Shown here in pieces: positions 23,652-32,784 of a stretch of 64,000 bases of DNA (position 1 is its first letter; each line of letters opens with the position of its first letter). The stretch is from positions 248,001-312,000 of the forward strand of contig CAVZFL010000002.1 of the NCBI GenBank assembly GCA_963774555.1. The letters are read 5' to 3'. Position numbers and translations under genes: made by a program. The notes beneath the pieces are model-generated. The model saw only the letters and a list, made by a program, of their open reading frames with translations, was not told the DNA's origin and did not search any database. This stretch comes from VRUE01 sp963774555 (GTDB lineage Bacteria > Actinomycetota > Thermoleophilia > Solirubrobacterales > 70-9).

Positions 23652-24434
23652 TCAGGCATCGACCTCGCCGACTGCGCTCTCCAGGTCCTCGATTCCGCCC
23701 CCCGCGCCCCCGCACCAGACGAAGGTCTCGCGGTTGCCCTTCGGGCCGGGCAGCCCGGAGGAGGCGAAGCCGCGGACCGTCAGACCCAGCTCGGCCGCGG
23801 AGAGGGCCACGCCCAGGATCGCCTCGCGCCGATCGGCGGCGTCGCGCACGACCCCGCGGCCGACCCGCTCCCGCCCCAGCTCGAACTGGGGCTTGACCAT
23901 CGCCAGCACCTCGCCGCCGGGCGCCAGACACCGGGCCACGGCCGGCAGCACCTTGGCCAGCGAGATGAAGGAGACGTCGACCGTGGCCAGGTCGGGGACG
24001 AAGGGAAGGTCGGCGGGCGTCATCTCCCTCGCGTTGAGCCGCTCGATCACGCTCACGCGGGGATCCTCGCGCAGCCGCAGCTCGAGCTGGCCGAAGGCGA
24101 CGTCGACGGCAGCCACCCGGGTGGCGCCGCGCTGCAGCATGCAGTCGGTGAAGCCGCCGGTCGAGGCGCCGACGTCGAGGCAGTCGCGCCCGCTCACGTC
24201 GAGGCCGAGCGCTCCGAGCGCGTTGTCGAGCTTGATCCCTCCCCGCGAGACGAATCGAGGTCCCTCGGCGACGATCAGCGCCGCCTCGGGCTCGACCAGC
24301 TGGCTCGGCCGCAGCGCCACCGGCCCGTCGCGACCGACGCGCACGGCACCGGCCCGCACGGCCCCGGCCGCCGCGGTGCGCGAGGGGAACAGGCCCCGCT
24401 CGGCGAGAACCGCGTCTATGCGCGCCTTCTTCAT
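23652..24434 (-). CDS. tlyA: TlyA family rRNA (cytidine-2'-O)-methyltransferase
   Basis: The start at ATG 24434 gives MKKARIDAVLAERGLFPSRT, an S4 RNA-binding domain, followed by a FtsJ-like SAM methyltransferase domain with motif I DVGASTGGFTDCML and FVPDLATVDVSFISLAKVLP. At 260 residues it matches the family. TlyA 2'-O-methylates cytidines in 16S/23S rRNA and confers capreomycin sensitivity in mycobacteria. Neighbour order tlyA-nadK is conserved. Upstream lies a 400-bp gene-poor accessory region, so it may have its own promoter. Confidence 0.92.
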   Translation of the reverse strand: MKKARIDAVLAERGLFPSRTAAAGAVRAGAVRVGRDGPVALRPSQLVEPEAALIVAEGPRFVSRGGIKLDNALGALGLDVSGRDCLDVGASTGGFTDCMLQRGATRVAAVDVAFGQLELRLREDPRVSVIERLNAREMTPADLPFVPDLATVDVSFISLAKVLPAVARCLAPGGEVLAMVKPQFELGRERVGRGVVRDAADRREAILGVALSAAELGLTVRGFASSGLPGPKGNRETFVWCGGAGGGIEDLESAVGEVDA

Positions 24435-24864
24435 CGTCGAAACGCTACAGCCGCCCCGCCCGCCGGCCCAATCCCGGCGCCAGCCACAGCTTTTTAACCA
24501 CGCTTTGAACTGGCCTGATTCCATGCCTCCTGAGCGGGTAATCGCAGCGACGAAGGCGCCTCGAAGGGCAGAAAAGGTCTGTGATCCCACTCACACACTG
24601 ATCGCACATACGTTCGTATGCTGTTCAAGGATTCGCAGAGGACGACCGATAGGGGCAGAAGACAAAGACTTTTTGGCTGGGTTCAGCACCGCACATTGGC
24701 TCTCATCGCTTCCCACGATGATTTGCCCGCGGAGCATCAAAGGGCCCACCTACCTCCCACGGATCCACATATATAGAGATACATATCTCTCCTCCCTGTA
24801 GTAACCCCAGAATTCGCCTCGGCTCCCCGCCGGGGCGTTTTCTGTTGTGGGGCTTTATGGCGCG
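24435..24864. other. gene-poor region between tlyA and the accessory insert
   Basis: No credible CDS. It holds an AT-richer stretch with the palindrome CATACGTTCGTATG near 24605-24618, possibly an operator for tlyA, the first copy of a 52-bp direct repeat (24761-24812) and a short GC hairpin followed by GTTTTCT (about 24819-24841) that could terminate a plus-strand transcript. No gene for such a transcript is recognised. Confidence 0.4.
24761..24812. repeat. 52-bp direct repeat, copy 1, with internal AGAGAT/ATCTCT dyad
   Basis: Begins GGATCCACATATATAGAGAT, continues through ATCTCTCCTCCCTG and ends AGTAACCCCAGAA. It matches 26120-26167 at about 85 percent with a 4-nt gap. The two copies bracket the 1.3-kb insert between tlyA and dxs. 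Confidence 0.6.
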
Positions 24865-25126
24865 TTAGAGATTGCGGACTCGACGGCCGATCTCCTGGTC
24901 CTGGGGATAGCCGGCGGACTCCCAGAAGGCTCCGGCTACCGCCTCGCCGTTTGCGACGGGAACCGGCGGCGGGGCATCGGCCGGGGAATCGGTGACCAGA
25001 CGCTCGACGTCCTCGACGCGGTCGAGGGTGCTCGCGTGCTCGCTCCGCGACTGGGCCCAAAGCTCCAGGACCGCCTGGGCCTCATCTGGCCGGCAACGCC
25101 GTATCGCGATTCCCTCGGCGGTCAAG
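24865..25126 (-). pseudogene. GNAT acetyltransferase remnant with internal deletion
   Basis: The frame encodes a GNAT N-terminus, IAIRRCRPDEAQAVLELWAQ followed by VEDVERLVTDSPAD, and then jumps to a GNAT C-terminal end, AFWESAGYPQDQEIGRRVRNL in two parts. The central acetyl-CoA binding region (Q/RxxGxG/A and its strands, roughly 70 residues) is missing, so the product cannot be a functional acetyltransferase. No convincing start codon precedes the first strand; the best candidate is a TTG. It lies inside the repeat-bracketed insert and is taken as a decayed gene. Confidence 0.6.
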
Positions 25127-25155
25127 TCGACAGTGTGGCAAGGGATACTTCCCGC

Positions 25156-25698
25156 GTGACGCGCCGGTGGGGACTGATCGCATCTGGGATCGCGACCGTG
25201 ATCCTGCTCCTGGCCATGTCCCCTGCCGAGAACCGAATGAAGGACACCGGCGGCCCCGGGATGGTCCCGTTCGAGCTGACAGGCGGCCAGGGCCGGGCCG
25301 ACGAGATCCTCGCCGAATGGGGTGAGGACGGCCAGGACGCCGCCCGCGAACAGCTCTGGATCGACTTCGGCTTTCTGCTCGCCTACGGGACCTTCCTCAG
25401 CCTCGCTCTCCTCGCGGTTCGCGACTGGGCGAGGCAGAGCGAGTGGCGCCGCCTCGCCGTGATCGGCGGGTTCGCGGTCTGGTTCGGCGCCCTCTGCGCC
25501 GGCTGCGATGCGCTGGAGAACGTCTGCCTGCTGCTCACCCTTGGCGGTGCCGGCGCCGTCTTCCCCTCGCTGGCGACGATCTTCGCCATCTGCAAGTTCG
25601 CATTCCTGACGGCGGCAATCGCCTACCTGATCCTCGGTCTGGGCATGCGACTGGACGATCGATTCAGGCGTCGAGAGCAACTTCGACGCCATACTTGA
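25156..25698 (+). CDS. small integral membrane protein
   Basis: A 180-residue protein from GTG 25156 (MTRRWGLIASGIATVILLLA). Four hydrophobic segments are visible near residues 6-21, 72-90, 103-125 and 140-163. The first loop contains a Glu/Asp-rich stretch with GQGRADEILAEWGEDGQDAA. The third segment ends in a Cys-containing GALCAGCDALENVCLL. Proteins of this layout recur as uncharacterised membrane proteins in actinobacteria. No partner is obvious other than the XRE gene 47 bp downstream on the same strand. Confidence 0.65.
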   Translation: MTRRWGLIASGIATVILLLAMSPAENRMKDTGGPGMVPFELTGGQGRADEILAEWGEDGQDAAREQLWIDFGFLLAYGTFLSLALLAVRDWARQSEWRRLAVIGGFAVWFGALCAGCDALENVCLLLTLGGAGAVFPSLATIFAICKFAFLTAAIAYLILGLGMRLDDRFRRREQLRRHT

Positions 25699-25745
25699 GT
25701 TCGACTCTATAGACCGCGGCAATCCCGGCGGGAAGCGTCTTATAA

Positions 25746-26024
25746 GTGGCGCGCCGCGTGGAACCCCAACCAGCGCTTGGCCGAGCGATTCGCCGGCTAA
25801 GAAAGGAACGTGACCTCAGTCAGGAGGAACTCGGTCACCTGGCCGAGATCCACCCGACCTGGATCTCGCATATCGAGTCGGGACGGACTAACCCGGCCTG
25901 GGGCACGGTGCGGCGGATCGCCGCCGTCCTTGACGTCCGACTCTCCGAGATCGTCCTGCTGACCGAGAGCCTGGCCGAGGAGAGCGCGAATGGAATCGAC
26001 GAGCCGCAGGGTCCCGCGGGCTAG
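25746..26024 (+). CDS. XRE-family helix-turn-helix protein
   Basis: A 92-residue protein with one Cro/CI-type HTH: LGRAIRRLRKERDLSQEELG, then HPTWISHIESGRTNPAWGTVRRIA, which are helices 1-4 of the XRE fold. GTG at 25746 is used, with a second GTG four codons later. The acidic C-terminal tail is short, so it is a bare DNA-binding regulator or an antitoxin without a visible toxin. It ends the insert between tlyA and dxs; a GC-rich hairpin (about 26059-26084) follows and may end transcription. Confidence 0.8.
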   Translation: MARRVEPQPALGRAIRRLRKERDLSQEELGHLAEIHPTWISHIESGRTNPAWGTVRRIAAVLDVRLSEIVLLTESLAEESANGIDEPQGPAG

Positions 26025-26119
26025 ACACCCGAGCGCCGGGACCGCGTCGCCGCACCGCGCCGCCGTGCCATTGGCACCGGCGCGGCTAACGCAGTAGATC
26101 CACGACGCTCCCTACGTGC

Positions 26120-26167
26120 GGACCCACATACATAGAGATGTCTCTCCTCCCTCGAGTAACCCCAGAA
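26120..26167. repeat. 48-bp direct repeat, copy 2
   Basis: GGACCCACATACATAGAGAT, then GTCTCTCCTCCCTCG and AGTAACCCCAGAA. Diverged copy of 24761-24812. It ends 14 bp from the dxs stop codon. Confidence 0.6.
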
Positions 26168-26181
26168 GAGACGCCGGGAGG

Positions 26182-28224
26182 CTAGCCGATTGAGCCGTTT
26201 GGCGCAAGGCCCAATTTCAGCGCATCGAGGACCCGCCCGGCCACCGCCTCGCCGGTGAGTCCGACCTCCTCGTGCAGCAGCGCCGGCTTGCCGTGCGTGA
26301 CGTAGCGGTCGGGCAGGCCGACCCGGAGCACGCGGGCGCGGTCGCCGGGCCGGTCGGCGAAGGCGTCCTCGAGGTGCTCGAGCACCGCCGAGCCGAAGCC
26401 GCCGGGCAGGACGTTCTCCTCGATCGTCACCACCAGGTCGTGGCCGAGGGCGAGGCGCTCGAGCAGCTCGGCGTCGAGCGGCTTGGCGAAGCGGGCGTCG
26501 GCGACGGTCGCGGTGAGGTCGTGCGCGGCGAGCTGCTCGGCCGCGTCGAGGGCAACCGAGACGCCGTAGCCGTAGCCGAGCAGGGCCACCCGCTCGCCGC
26601 TCGCGAGCAGCTCTCCACTGCCGATCGGCAGCTCCGTCGGCTGCGCCGGAAGCTCCACCCCGACGGCCGCGCCACGTGGGTAGCGCAGCGCCGCCGGGCC
26701 GTCGTGGGCAAGCGCCGTGCGCAGCATGTGGACCAGCATCGCCTCGTCGCGGGGCGCCATCACCACCACGTTTGGCAGCGGGCGGAAGTAGGAGACGTCG
26801 AAGGCGCCGTGATGGGTCGGCCCGTCGTCTCCCACCAAGCCGGCCCGATCCATCGCGAAGGTGACGTCGAGCTCCTGCAGGCAGACATCGTGGATGATCT
26901 GGTCGTAGGCTCGCTGGAGGAAGGTCGAGTAGATCGCGCAGACCGGCTTCGCGCCCTGGATCGCCAGGCCCGAGGCCAGCAGGACCGCGTTCTGCTCGGC
27001 GATGCCGACGTCGTAGTACTGCTCGGGGACCTCGTCGGCGAGCTTCTGCAGGCCGGTCCCCCCCGCCATCGCCGCGGTGATCCCGACCACGCGCTCGTCC
27101 CGCTTCGCCTCGGCGACGATCGCCTCGCCGAAGACCTGCGTGTACTGCGGCGGCGCGCTCGGCGCCGGCGGCGTCTCCAGCCGCTCCGGCGCGATTGCCT
27201 CGGGCGAGTCGGACTCCCGCACCGCCACCGGCTTCGGCGTCGGGGCACCGTTGACGATGCTCTTCGGCTTGGCGGCGTGCCATTTCTCCATCCCCTCGAG
27301 GCCGCCCTCCTCGGCCGGGGCAAAGCCCTTGCCCTTGACCGTGTGGATGTGGACGACGACCGGGCGGTCGGCGTCGAAGGCCTCGCGCAGGGCCTCGCGC
27401 AACGCGTGCACGTCGTGGCCGTCGATCACGCCCATGTAGGCGAGGTCGAGCTCCTCGAAGAAGAGCCCTGGCGCCCAGTAGGCCTTGATCGCCGACTTGA
27501 TCTCCGGTCCCAGCCGTTCGATCCGCCGGCCCAGCCCCAGCGGCAGTTTGGTCAGCCGGTCCTCGACCCCCTCGCGAGCGTGGAAAAGCCGTGGGTTGAG
27601 CCGCACCCGGTTGAAGTAGCGCGAGAGGGCGCCGACGTTGGGGGAGATCGACATGCCGTTGTCGTTGAGCACGATCACGATCGGCGTCTGCAGTCCGCCC
27701 GCCGCGTGCAGCGCCTCGTAAGCGACGCCGCCGGTGAGAGCGCCGTCGCCGATCACCGCAGCGACCCTGCCGTCCTCGCCGATCCCCTTGCGCATCGCCT
27801 CCTTCAGCCCGACCGCGTAGCCGATCGAGGTCGAGGCGTGGCCGGCACCCATGATGTCGTGCTCGGACTCGAAGACCGAGCAGAACGGCGCCAAGCCCTC
27901 GTATTGGCGGATCGTAGGCAGCGCCTCGCGGCGGCCGGTGAGGATCTTGTGCGGGTAGGCCTGGTGGCCGACGTCCCAGAGCACCTTGTCGCGCGGCGAG
28001 TCGAGCAGGCTGTGCAGCGCCACCGCCAGCTCGCAGGTGCCGAGGTTGGCGCCGAAGTGGCCGCCGATCTCACCGATCGTGTCGATGATGTAGGTACGCA
28101 TCTCCTGCGCCACCTGCTGCAGCTGCTCGTCGCTCAGGCCGTGCAGATCGGCGGGGCCCTCGATGCCGCCGAGGAGCGGCCCGGCGCCGTCCCGGCTTCC
28201 CGCTGCGTGTCCGTTCTCGCTCAT
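26182..28224 (-). CDS. dxs: 1-deoxy-D-xylulose-5-phosphate synthase
   Basis: First enzyme of the MEP isoprenoid pathway, joining pyruvate and glyceraldehyde 3-phosphate with thiamine diphosphate. The 680-residue protein carries GHQAYPHKILTGR, the ThDP motif VIGDGALTGGVAYEALHAAG, a central pyrimidine-binding domain with QYYDVGIAEQNAV (catalytic Glu) and MDRAGLVGDDGPTHHGAFD. Length is slightly above average because of a Pro/Ala-rich linker near residue 330. Its ATG overlaps the stop of the polyprenyl synthase gene, so both isoprenoid genes are coupled. Confidence 0.97.
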   Translation of the reverse strand: MSENGHAAGSRDGAGPLLGGIEGPADLHGLSDEQLQQVAQEMRTYIIDTIGEIGGHFGANLGTCELAVALHSLLDSPRDKVLWDVGHQAYPHKILTGRREALPTIRQYEGLAPFCSVFESEHDIMGAGHASTSIGYAVGLKEAMRKGIGEDGRVAAVIGDGALTGGVAYEALHAAGGLQTPIVIVLNDNGMSISPNVGALSRYFNRVRLNPRLFHAREGVEDRLTKLPLGLGRRIERLGPEIKSAIKAYWAPGLFFEELDLAYMGVIDGHDVHALREALREAFDADRPVVVHIHTVKGKGFAPAEEGGLEGMEKWHAAKPKSIVNGAPTPKPVAVRESDSPEAIAPERLETPPAPSAPPQYTQVFGEAIVAEAKRDERVVGITAAMAGGTGLQKLADEVPEQYYDVGIAEQNAVLLASGLAIQGAKPVCAIYSTFLQRAYDQIIHDVCLQELDVTFAMDRAGLVGDDGPTHHGAFDVSYFRPLPNVVVMAPRDEAMLVHMLRTALAHDGPAALRYPRGAAVGVELPAQPTELPIGSGELLASGERVALLGYGYGVSVALDAAEQLAAHDLTATVADARFAKPLDAELLERLALGHDLVVTIEENVLPGGFGSAVLEHLEDAFADRPGDRARVLRVGLPDRYVTHGKPALLHEEVGLTGEAVAGRVLDALKLGLAPNGSIG

Positions 28225-29085
28225 TCGTCCCTGGTGAAGATGTAGTCGGCCACTCGCCTCAAATCGCCCGTCTCGCCGCTCGCCTCGCCGAGCGCCGCGA
28301 TCGCCTTGGCGTGCGACTCGGCCGCGAGCTGGCGCGCCTGCTCAAGGCCGAAGAGGCTGACGTAAGTGAGTTTGCCATGTCGCTCGTCGCTTCCATGGGG
28401 CTTGCCGAGCCGCTCGGCGCTTCCGGTCACGTCGAGGATGTCGTCGACGATCTGGAAGAGCACGCCCAGCTCGCTTGCAAATCGGCGAAAGGGGATTGTC
28501 TCAGGTTCCGCCAGCCCCTCGAGCGTCAGCACGACGCCGACGCCGGCGGCGATCAGGCGCCCGGTCTTCAGCGCGTGCAGGGCGCGCAGGCGCTCGGCGT
28601 CGCGCTCGGCCACGGCGACGTCGACGTACTGGCCGCCGACCATGCCGTCGACGCCGGTGGCGGCGCTCAGCTCGCGCAGCGCCGCCAGCACCCGCGCCGG
28701 GCTCGCCCGGCTGCTCGCAGAAGAGCCGCACCGCCTCGGCGAAGAGCCCGTCGCCGGCGAGGATCGCCACGTCCTCGCCGTACTTGACGTGCGCGGTCGG
28801 CAGGCCGCGGCGCAGCTCGTCGTCGTCCATCGCCGGCAGGTCGTCGTGGATCAACGAGTAGGTGTGGATCAGCTCGAGCGCGCAGGCAACCGGCAAGAAG
28901 CGCTCGGGCTCGGCGCCGAGGGCGCGGGCGGTGGCGAGCGCCAGCACCGGCCGCACCCGCTTGCCGCCGGCGAGCAGCGAGTAGCGCATCGCCTCCTCGA
29001 GCCCCTCCGTCGGCCCAGGCTCGCCGAAGCGCAGCCGCTCCAGCTCCTCGTCAACCAGCGCCCGCAGGTCCTCCGGGTAGCTCAC
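28221..29085 (-). CDS. polyprenyl synthetase (FPP/GGPP synthase-like), frameshifted
   Basis: The N-terminal part from GTG 29085 carries the first Asp-rich motif IHDDLPAMDDDELRRGLPT, and the C-terminal part, in another frame, carries GMVGGQYVDV and the second motif QIVDDILDVTG. The two parts join cleanly if one C is removed from the CCCG run near 28705. A single-base insertion in an otherwise perfect trans-prenyltransferase of about 287 residues suggests a consensus error rather than a pseudogene. It makes farnesyl or geranylgeranyl diphosphate from dxs-pathway precursors. Start lies 10 nt after xseB. Confidence 0.85.
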
Positions 29086-29095
29086 AGCGGCTTGA

Positions 29096-29269
29096 TCACT
29101 CGGCCGCCTCGGCCTCACGGATACGGCGGTTGGCCTCCTCGACCGCCTCGGCGGAGAGCTCGGCGGCCTCGTGGGTCAGCTCGGCAGCGCGGGCGTCGTC
29201 GACCGTCTCGCCCTCGAGCTCGGCGGCGATCGCTCGCAGCCGCTCGGAGATCTCGCGCAGGCGGCTCAC
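29096..29269 (-). CDS. xseB: exodeoxyribonuclease VII small subunit-like protein
   Basis: A 57-residue acidic helical protein from GTG 29269: MSRLREISERLRAIAAELEG, continuing to AEEANRRIREAEAAE-like heptads. Length, composition and position between nusB and a polyprenyl synthetase match XseB. Its GTG overlaps the nusB stop (GTGA). The usual partner xseA, the catalytic subunit, is not next to it and not elsewhere in the window, so it must be distant or missing. Because of its size, the family call rests mainly on context. Confidence 0.6.
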   Translation of the reverse strand: MSRLREISERLRAIAAELEGETVDDARAAELTHEAAELSAEAVEEANRRIREAEAAE

Positions 29270-29646
29270 CGCACGCCCTCGCGCTCGCGGACGATCGCGC
29301 CGAGCACGCCGTTGACGAAGCCCGGCGCATCGGCGCCGCAGTACTCCTTGGCGATCTCGATCGCCTCGTCGATCGCGACCTCGGTCGGCACGTCCTCGCT
29401 GTGCTCGATCTCGTACAGCGCCACCCGCATCAGGTTGCGCTCCAGCGGCGCGATCCGCTCCAGCTCCCAGCCCTTGGCGTGGACGGCGATCGCCGCGTCG
29501 AGCTCGTCGCGGTGCGCCTCCACCCCGGCCGCGAGCTCCCTGGTGAACGGCCTCGAGTCGGCGACCAGCTCCTCGAGCGGGCGTCCGGTGACGTCACGCT
29601 GGTAACAGGCGAAGACGGCGTCGCGGCGCTGGTCGGACCTACGCAT
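29266..29646 (-). CDS. nusB: transcription antitermination factor NusB
   Basis: A 126-residue all-helical protein: MRRSDQRRDAVFACYQRDVT at the start, IAPLERNLMRVALYEIEH in the middle and VAIDEAIEIAKEYCGADAPG at the end, all conserved NusB blocks. NusB binds BoxA RNA with NusE (S10) during rRNA transcription. It lies 40 nt downstream of efp, the common efp-nusB pairing. Overlaps xseB by 4 nt. Confidence 0.93.
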   Translation of the reverse strand: MRRSDQRRDAVFACYQRDVTGRPLEELVADSRPFTRELAAGVEAHRDELDAAIAVHAKGWELERIAPLERNLMRVALYEIEHSEDVPTEVAIDEAIEIAKEYCGADAPGFVNGVLGAIVREREGVR

Positions 29647-29686
29647 CGCCGTCCATTCTCCCGCTTCCGCCGGCCGGAGGACCCGG

Positions 29687-30248
29687 CTAGGCGCGCGAGA
29701 CGTACTCGCCGCTGCGCGTGTCGACCCGGATCGTCTCGCCCTCCTCGATGAAGAGCGGCACCTGGACGACCACCCCGGACTCCAGCGTCGCCGGCTTGCT
29801 GCCGCCGCCGGAGGCGGTGTCGCCCTTCACGCCCGGGCTCGGTCTGGGTGACCTTCATCTCGATCGCGCTCGGCACCTGGACGTCGCTGGCCCGCTCGTC
29901 GACGAAGAGCACGTCGACCTCGGCGTTGGGCAGCAGCCACTGCATCGCCTCGCCGGTCAGCTCGCTGGGGATCTCGATCTGCTCGTAGTCGCGCGTGTCC
30001 ATGAAGACCGCGGCGTCGCCGGAGTCGTAGAGGTACTGCATCTTGCGCGACTCGGTGCGCACCGGGCGGAACTTCTCCCCGGCCCGGAACGTCTTGTCCT
30101 GCACCGTGCCGTCCTCGATCTTGCGCAGCTTGGTGCGCACGAAGGCACCGCCCTTGCCCGGCTTGACGTGCTGGAACTCGATGATCCGGAAGATCGTCCC
30201 GTCGATCTCGATGTGCGAGCCGTTCTTGAATTGGTTGGTGCTGATCAC
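29687..30248 (-). CDS. efp: elongation factor P, frameshifted
   Basis: Starts MISTNQFKNGSHIEIDGTIF, with the acceptor loop HVKPGKGGAFVRTKLR and the middle OB domain. After EMKVTQTEPG the frame changes; removing one G near 29838 restores VKGDTASGGGSKPATLESG and an ending YVSRA at 29687. EF-P relieves ribosome stalling at polyproline and is practically never a pseudogene, so the extra base is probably a consensus error. Full length would be 186 residues, the normal size. Confidence 0.88.
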
Positions 30249-30343
30249 GGCGGCGAATCCTAGAGAAGCGGCGCGGGCGGCCGACTTCTCCGGTGCTCAA
30301 CAACGAGCGGCGGGGCCGGTCGCTAACTTGCTGCGCTCAGGGA

Positions 30344-30840
30344 ATGAAGGGGACTCTCGCCATCGTCGTCTCGGTTGCCGCGGGCATGCTGCTGCCGGCA
30401 GCCGCTGCGCAGGCCGAAGAAGATCGACTCGCGCCCAGTACGTCGAACAGGTCGAGCCGATCTGCCAGGCGAACACGGAAGCCAACAAACGCATCCTCAA
30501 GAACGTGAAAACCAAGGCGAGGAGCAAGCAGACGGCCAAGGTGAAGGCCGGCCGGCGCCCAGTTCATCCACGCCTCGGCGGCCTTCGGCTCTACCGTGAC
30601 GAAGATCTCCGCGGTGCCGCGACCGGCAGCCGACGACGCCCGCCTGCTCAAGTGGTTCGAATTCCTCAACATCGTGACCGACGAACCTGCACGCGCTCGG
30701 CGCCGCGCTCAAGGAGGGCGACAAGATCAAGGCCGCCCACGAAGCGATCCGGGTCGAACGCAGCGGCAACGCCGCCAACAACGTCAGCTTCGTCTTCGAC
30801 TTCCAGCTACTGCCGCATTACGCCGAGCCGCTTCATCTGA
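30344..30840 (+). pseudogene. secreted Cys-containing protein with several frameshifts
   Basis: MKGTLAIVVSVAAGMLLPAA followed by AAAQAEE is a signal peptide. Reading across three frames gives YVEQVEPICQANTEANKRIL, KVKAGAQFIHASAAF, ISAVPRPAADDARLLKWFEF and a final FQYCRITPSRFI. Such secreted proteins with two Cys, one in PIC and one in YCR, recur in Thermoleophilia-type genomes; function unknown. At least four single-base indels are needed (near 30437, 30552, 30684 and 30808), so the gene is either a pseudogene or lies in poorly determined sequence. The latter fits the neighbouring genes. Confidence 0.6.
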
Positions 30841-31670
30841 GCGCCCGGATGGCGTTAGGCGCGAGTCGTCGGTTTCGGCCGCGGTGCTGGTGGTGAGGCT
30901 CGAGGCGGCGCCGCCGCCGAGGACGCGCCGAACCAGGCCCGGAGCGAGGATGCGCGCGACCGCGGCCAGGGCGTAGGGACGCGGGACGTAGCGCTCGGCC
31001 TTGCCGCCGGGGCCCGGCCTCGAAGATCGCCTCGGCGACGCGTCTCGGGCTTGGAGACCATCCAGCGGGTCAGCGCCCGCTCGCGCAGCTCGGTCGCCGG
31101 GAAGCCCTCGGTGGCGATGAAGCCGGGCAGCACCATGCCGACGTGGACGCCGTGCGGGCGCTCCTCGGCATAGAGCGAGTCGCTCCAGCCGATCAGGGCG
31201 AACTTGCTCGCCGAGTAGGCCCCGGTGCGGGCGCGGGCGACGCGGCCGGCGGTGCTGGCGACGTTGACGATCGCGCTCGGCGCCGAGGCCCGCAGCGCCG
31301 GCAGCAGCGCCTCGGTCAGCCGCACCACGGCGTCGAAGTTGAGCTCCATGTGGCGCTGGACGTTGGCGTAGCCGCTCTCGGCGAAGCTGCCGCGCCAGGA
31401 GCTACCGGCGTTGTTGACGAGCAGCGTCAGCCGTCCGCCGCGCTCCTCGACGTGGGCGCGCACCCGCGCCGGAGCGTCCTCCTCGGTGAGGTCGGCGGCG
31501 ACGTAGCTCGCCTCGCAGGGCAGCGACTCGGCCAGCGCGCGCAGGCGCTCCTCGCGGCGGGCGACGAGGATCAGCTCGGCGCCGGGCTCGCGAGCCAGTC
31601 GCCGCGCCGTCGCCTCGCCGATGCCGCTCGAGGCCCCGGTGACCACCGCGCTGATCCCGCTTGCCGCCAT
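30784..31670 (-). CDS. short-chain dehydrogenase/reductase, frameshifted C-terminus
   Basis: From ATG 31670 it reads MAASGISAVVTGASSGIGEA with the cofactor loop, LTLLVNNAGSSWRG, catalytic Ser in VNVASTAGRV and Y-K in YSASKFALIG. After WMVSKPET two extra bases (near 31049 and 31018) displace the frame; corrected, it continues VAEAIFEAGPGGKAERYVPR, a typical tail of this SDR subgroup. The uncorrected frame would stop at 30855; the corrected one at about 30784. Divergent from the M42 peptidase gene. Probable steroid/aldehyde-type reductase; substrate unknown. Confidence 0.75.
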
Positions 31671-31735
31671 GCGTTGAACGCTATTCGAATTGCCGCAATG
31701 CGGACGTTTGTTCGAATCGACATACTGCCGGCCTC

Positions 31736-32784
31736 GTGAACGAAACCCCTGGACTACTCGACAAGCTCCTGCGCACGGCAGGCCCGTCGGGCTACGAGGC
31801 TCCCGCCGCCGCCGTCTGGCGCGAGGGCGCCTCCTTCGCCGACGTCTCCGCCGACGGGATCGGCTCCTCGGTCGCCCGCATCGGCGACACCCGCCCGCTG
31901 CTCGCGGTGTCGGCCACATCGACGAGATCGGGCTGGTGATCCGCCACATCGACGAGAAGGGCTTCCTCTGGTTCGCCCCGATCGGAGGATGGGACCCGCA
32001 GATCCTGGTCGGTCAGCGGGTCGAGATCGCCGGCGCGAACGGGCCTGTACCCGGCGTGGTCGGACGCAAGCCGCTGCACCTGCTCGACGCCGATGCGCGC
32101 AAGAAGGTGGTCGAGATGAAGGCGCTGCACATCGACATCGGCGCCGCCGACCGCGAGCAGGCGGCGGAGCTGGTCCGGGTCGGCGACCCGGTGGTGATCG
32201 ACAGCGCCCCCCAGCACCTGGCCGGCGACCGCCTCGCCTCGCGCTCGATGGACAACCGCCTCGGCGCCTACGTCGCCCTGGAGACGCTGCGGCGCTGCCA
32301 CGAGCGCGGCCTCGAGGGCTCGAGCTTCGCCGCGATCGCCGCCGTCCAGGAGGAGATCGGCCTCTTCGGCGCCCGCACCTCGACCTTCGCCGTCGAGCCC
32401 GACCTCGCCGTCGTCGTCGACGTCACCCACGCCACCGACGCGCCCGGCATCGACGAGAAGGAGCTTGGCAGCCACGCCCTCGGCTCGGGCCCGGTGATCT
32501 ATCGCGGCGCCACCCTCTCCCCCAGCGTCTTCGAGCTGCTCGTGGCCGTCGCCGAAGAAGCCGGGATCGAGCACACGGTCGGCGCCACCGGCAACTCGAC
32601 CGGCACCGATGCCGACGCGGTCCAGTTCGCCCGCTCAGGCGTCCCCACCGGGCTCGTCTCGATCCCGCTGCGCTACATGCACTCGCCGGTCGAGCTCGTC
32701 GACCTCGCCGATCTCGAGGCGACGATCGAGCTGATCGTCGCCTTCGCGGCCAGCCTCGACGACGGCGTCGACCTCAGCCGCTGA
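31736..32784 (+). CDS. M42-family aminopeptidase, frameshifted
   Basis: GTG 31736 starts MNETPGLLDKLLRTAGPSGY, the standard M42 opening (PSGYE). Near 31913 a base is missing; after it the frame continues GHIDEIGLVIRHIDEKGFLW with the first metal His. Later motifs are ASRSMDNRLGAYV (bridging Asp), AAVQEEIGLFGA (catalytic Glu pair), VDVTHATDAPG and the last His in RYMHSPVEL. The enzyme is a cobalt/zinc peptidase related to glutamyl aminopeptidase and cellulase M. The 3' end overlaps the convergent diguanylate cyclase gene by 112 nt. Confidence 0.85.

Noticed and set aside
24819..24841. Strong terminator for an unseen plus-strand small RNA
   Set aside because: The stem is only about four to five GC pairs and no promoter or RNA upstream is convincing; mentioned only in the region description.
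26272..28245. 657-residue plus-strand ORF antisense to dxs
   Set aside because: Exact shadow of the Dxs coding sequence with composition typical of antisense frames.
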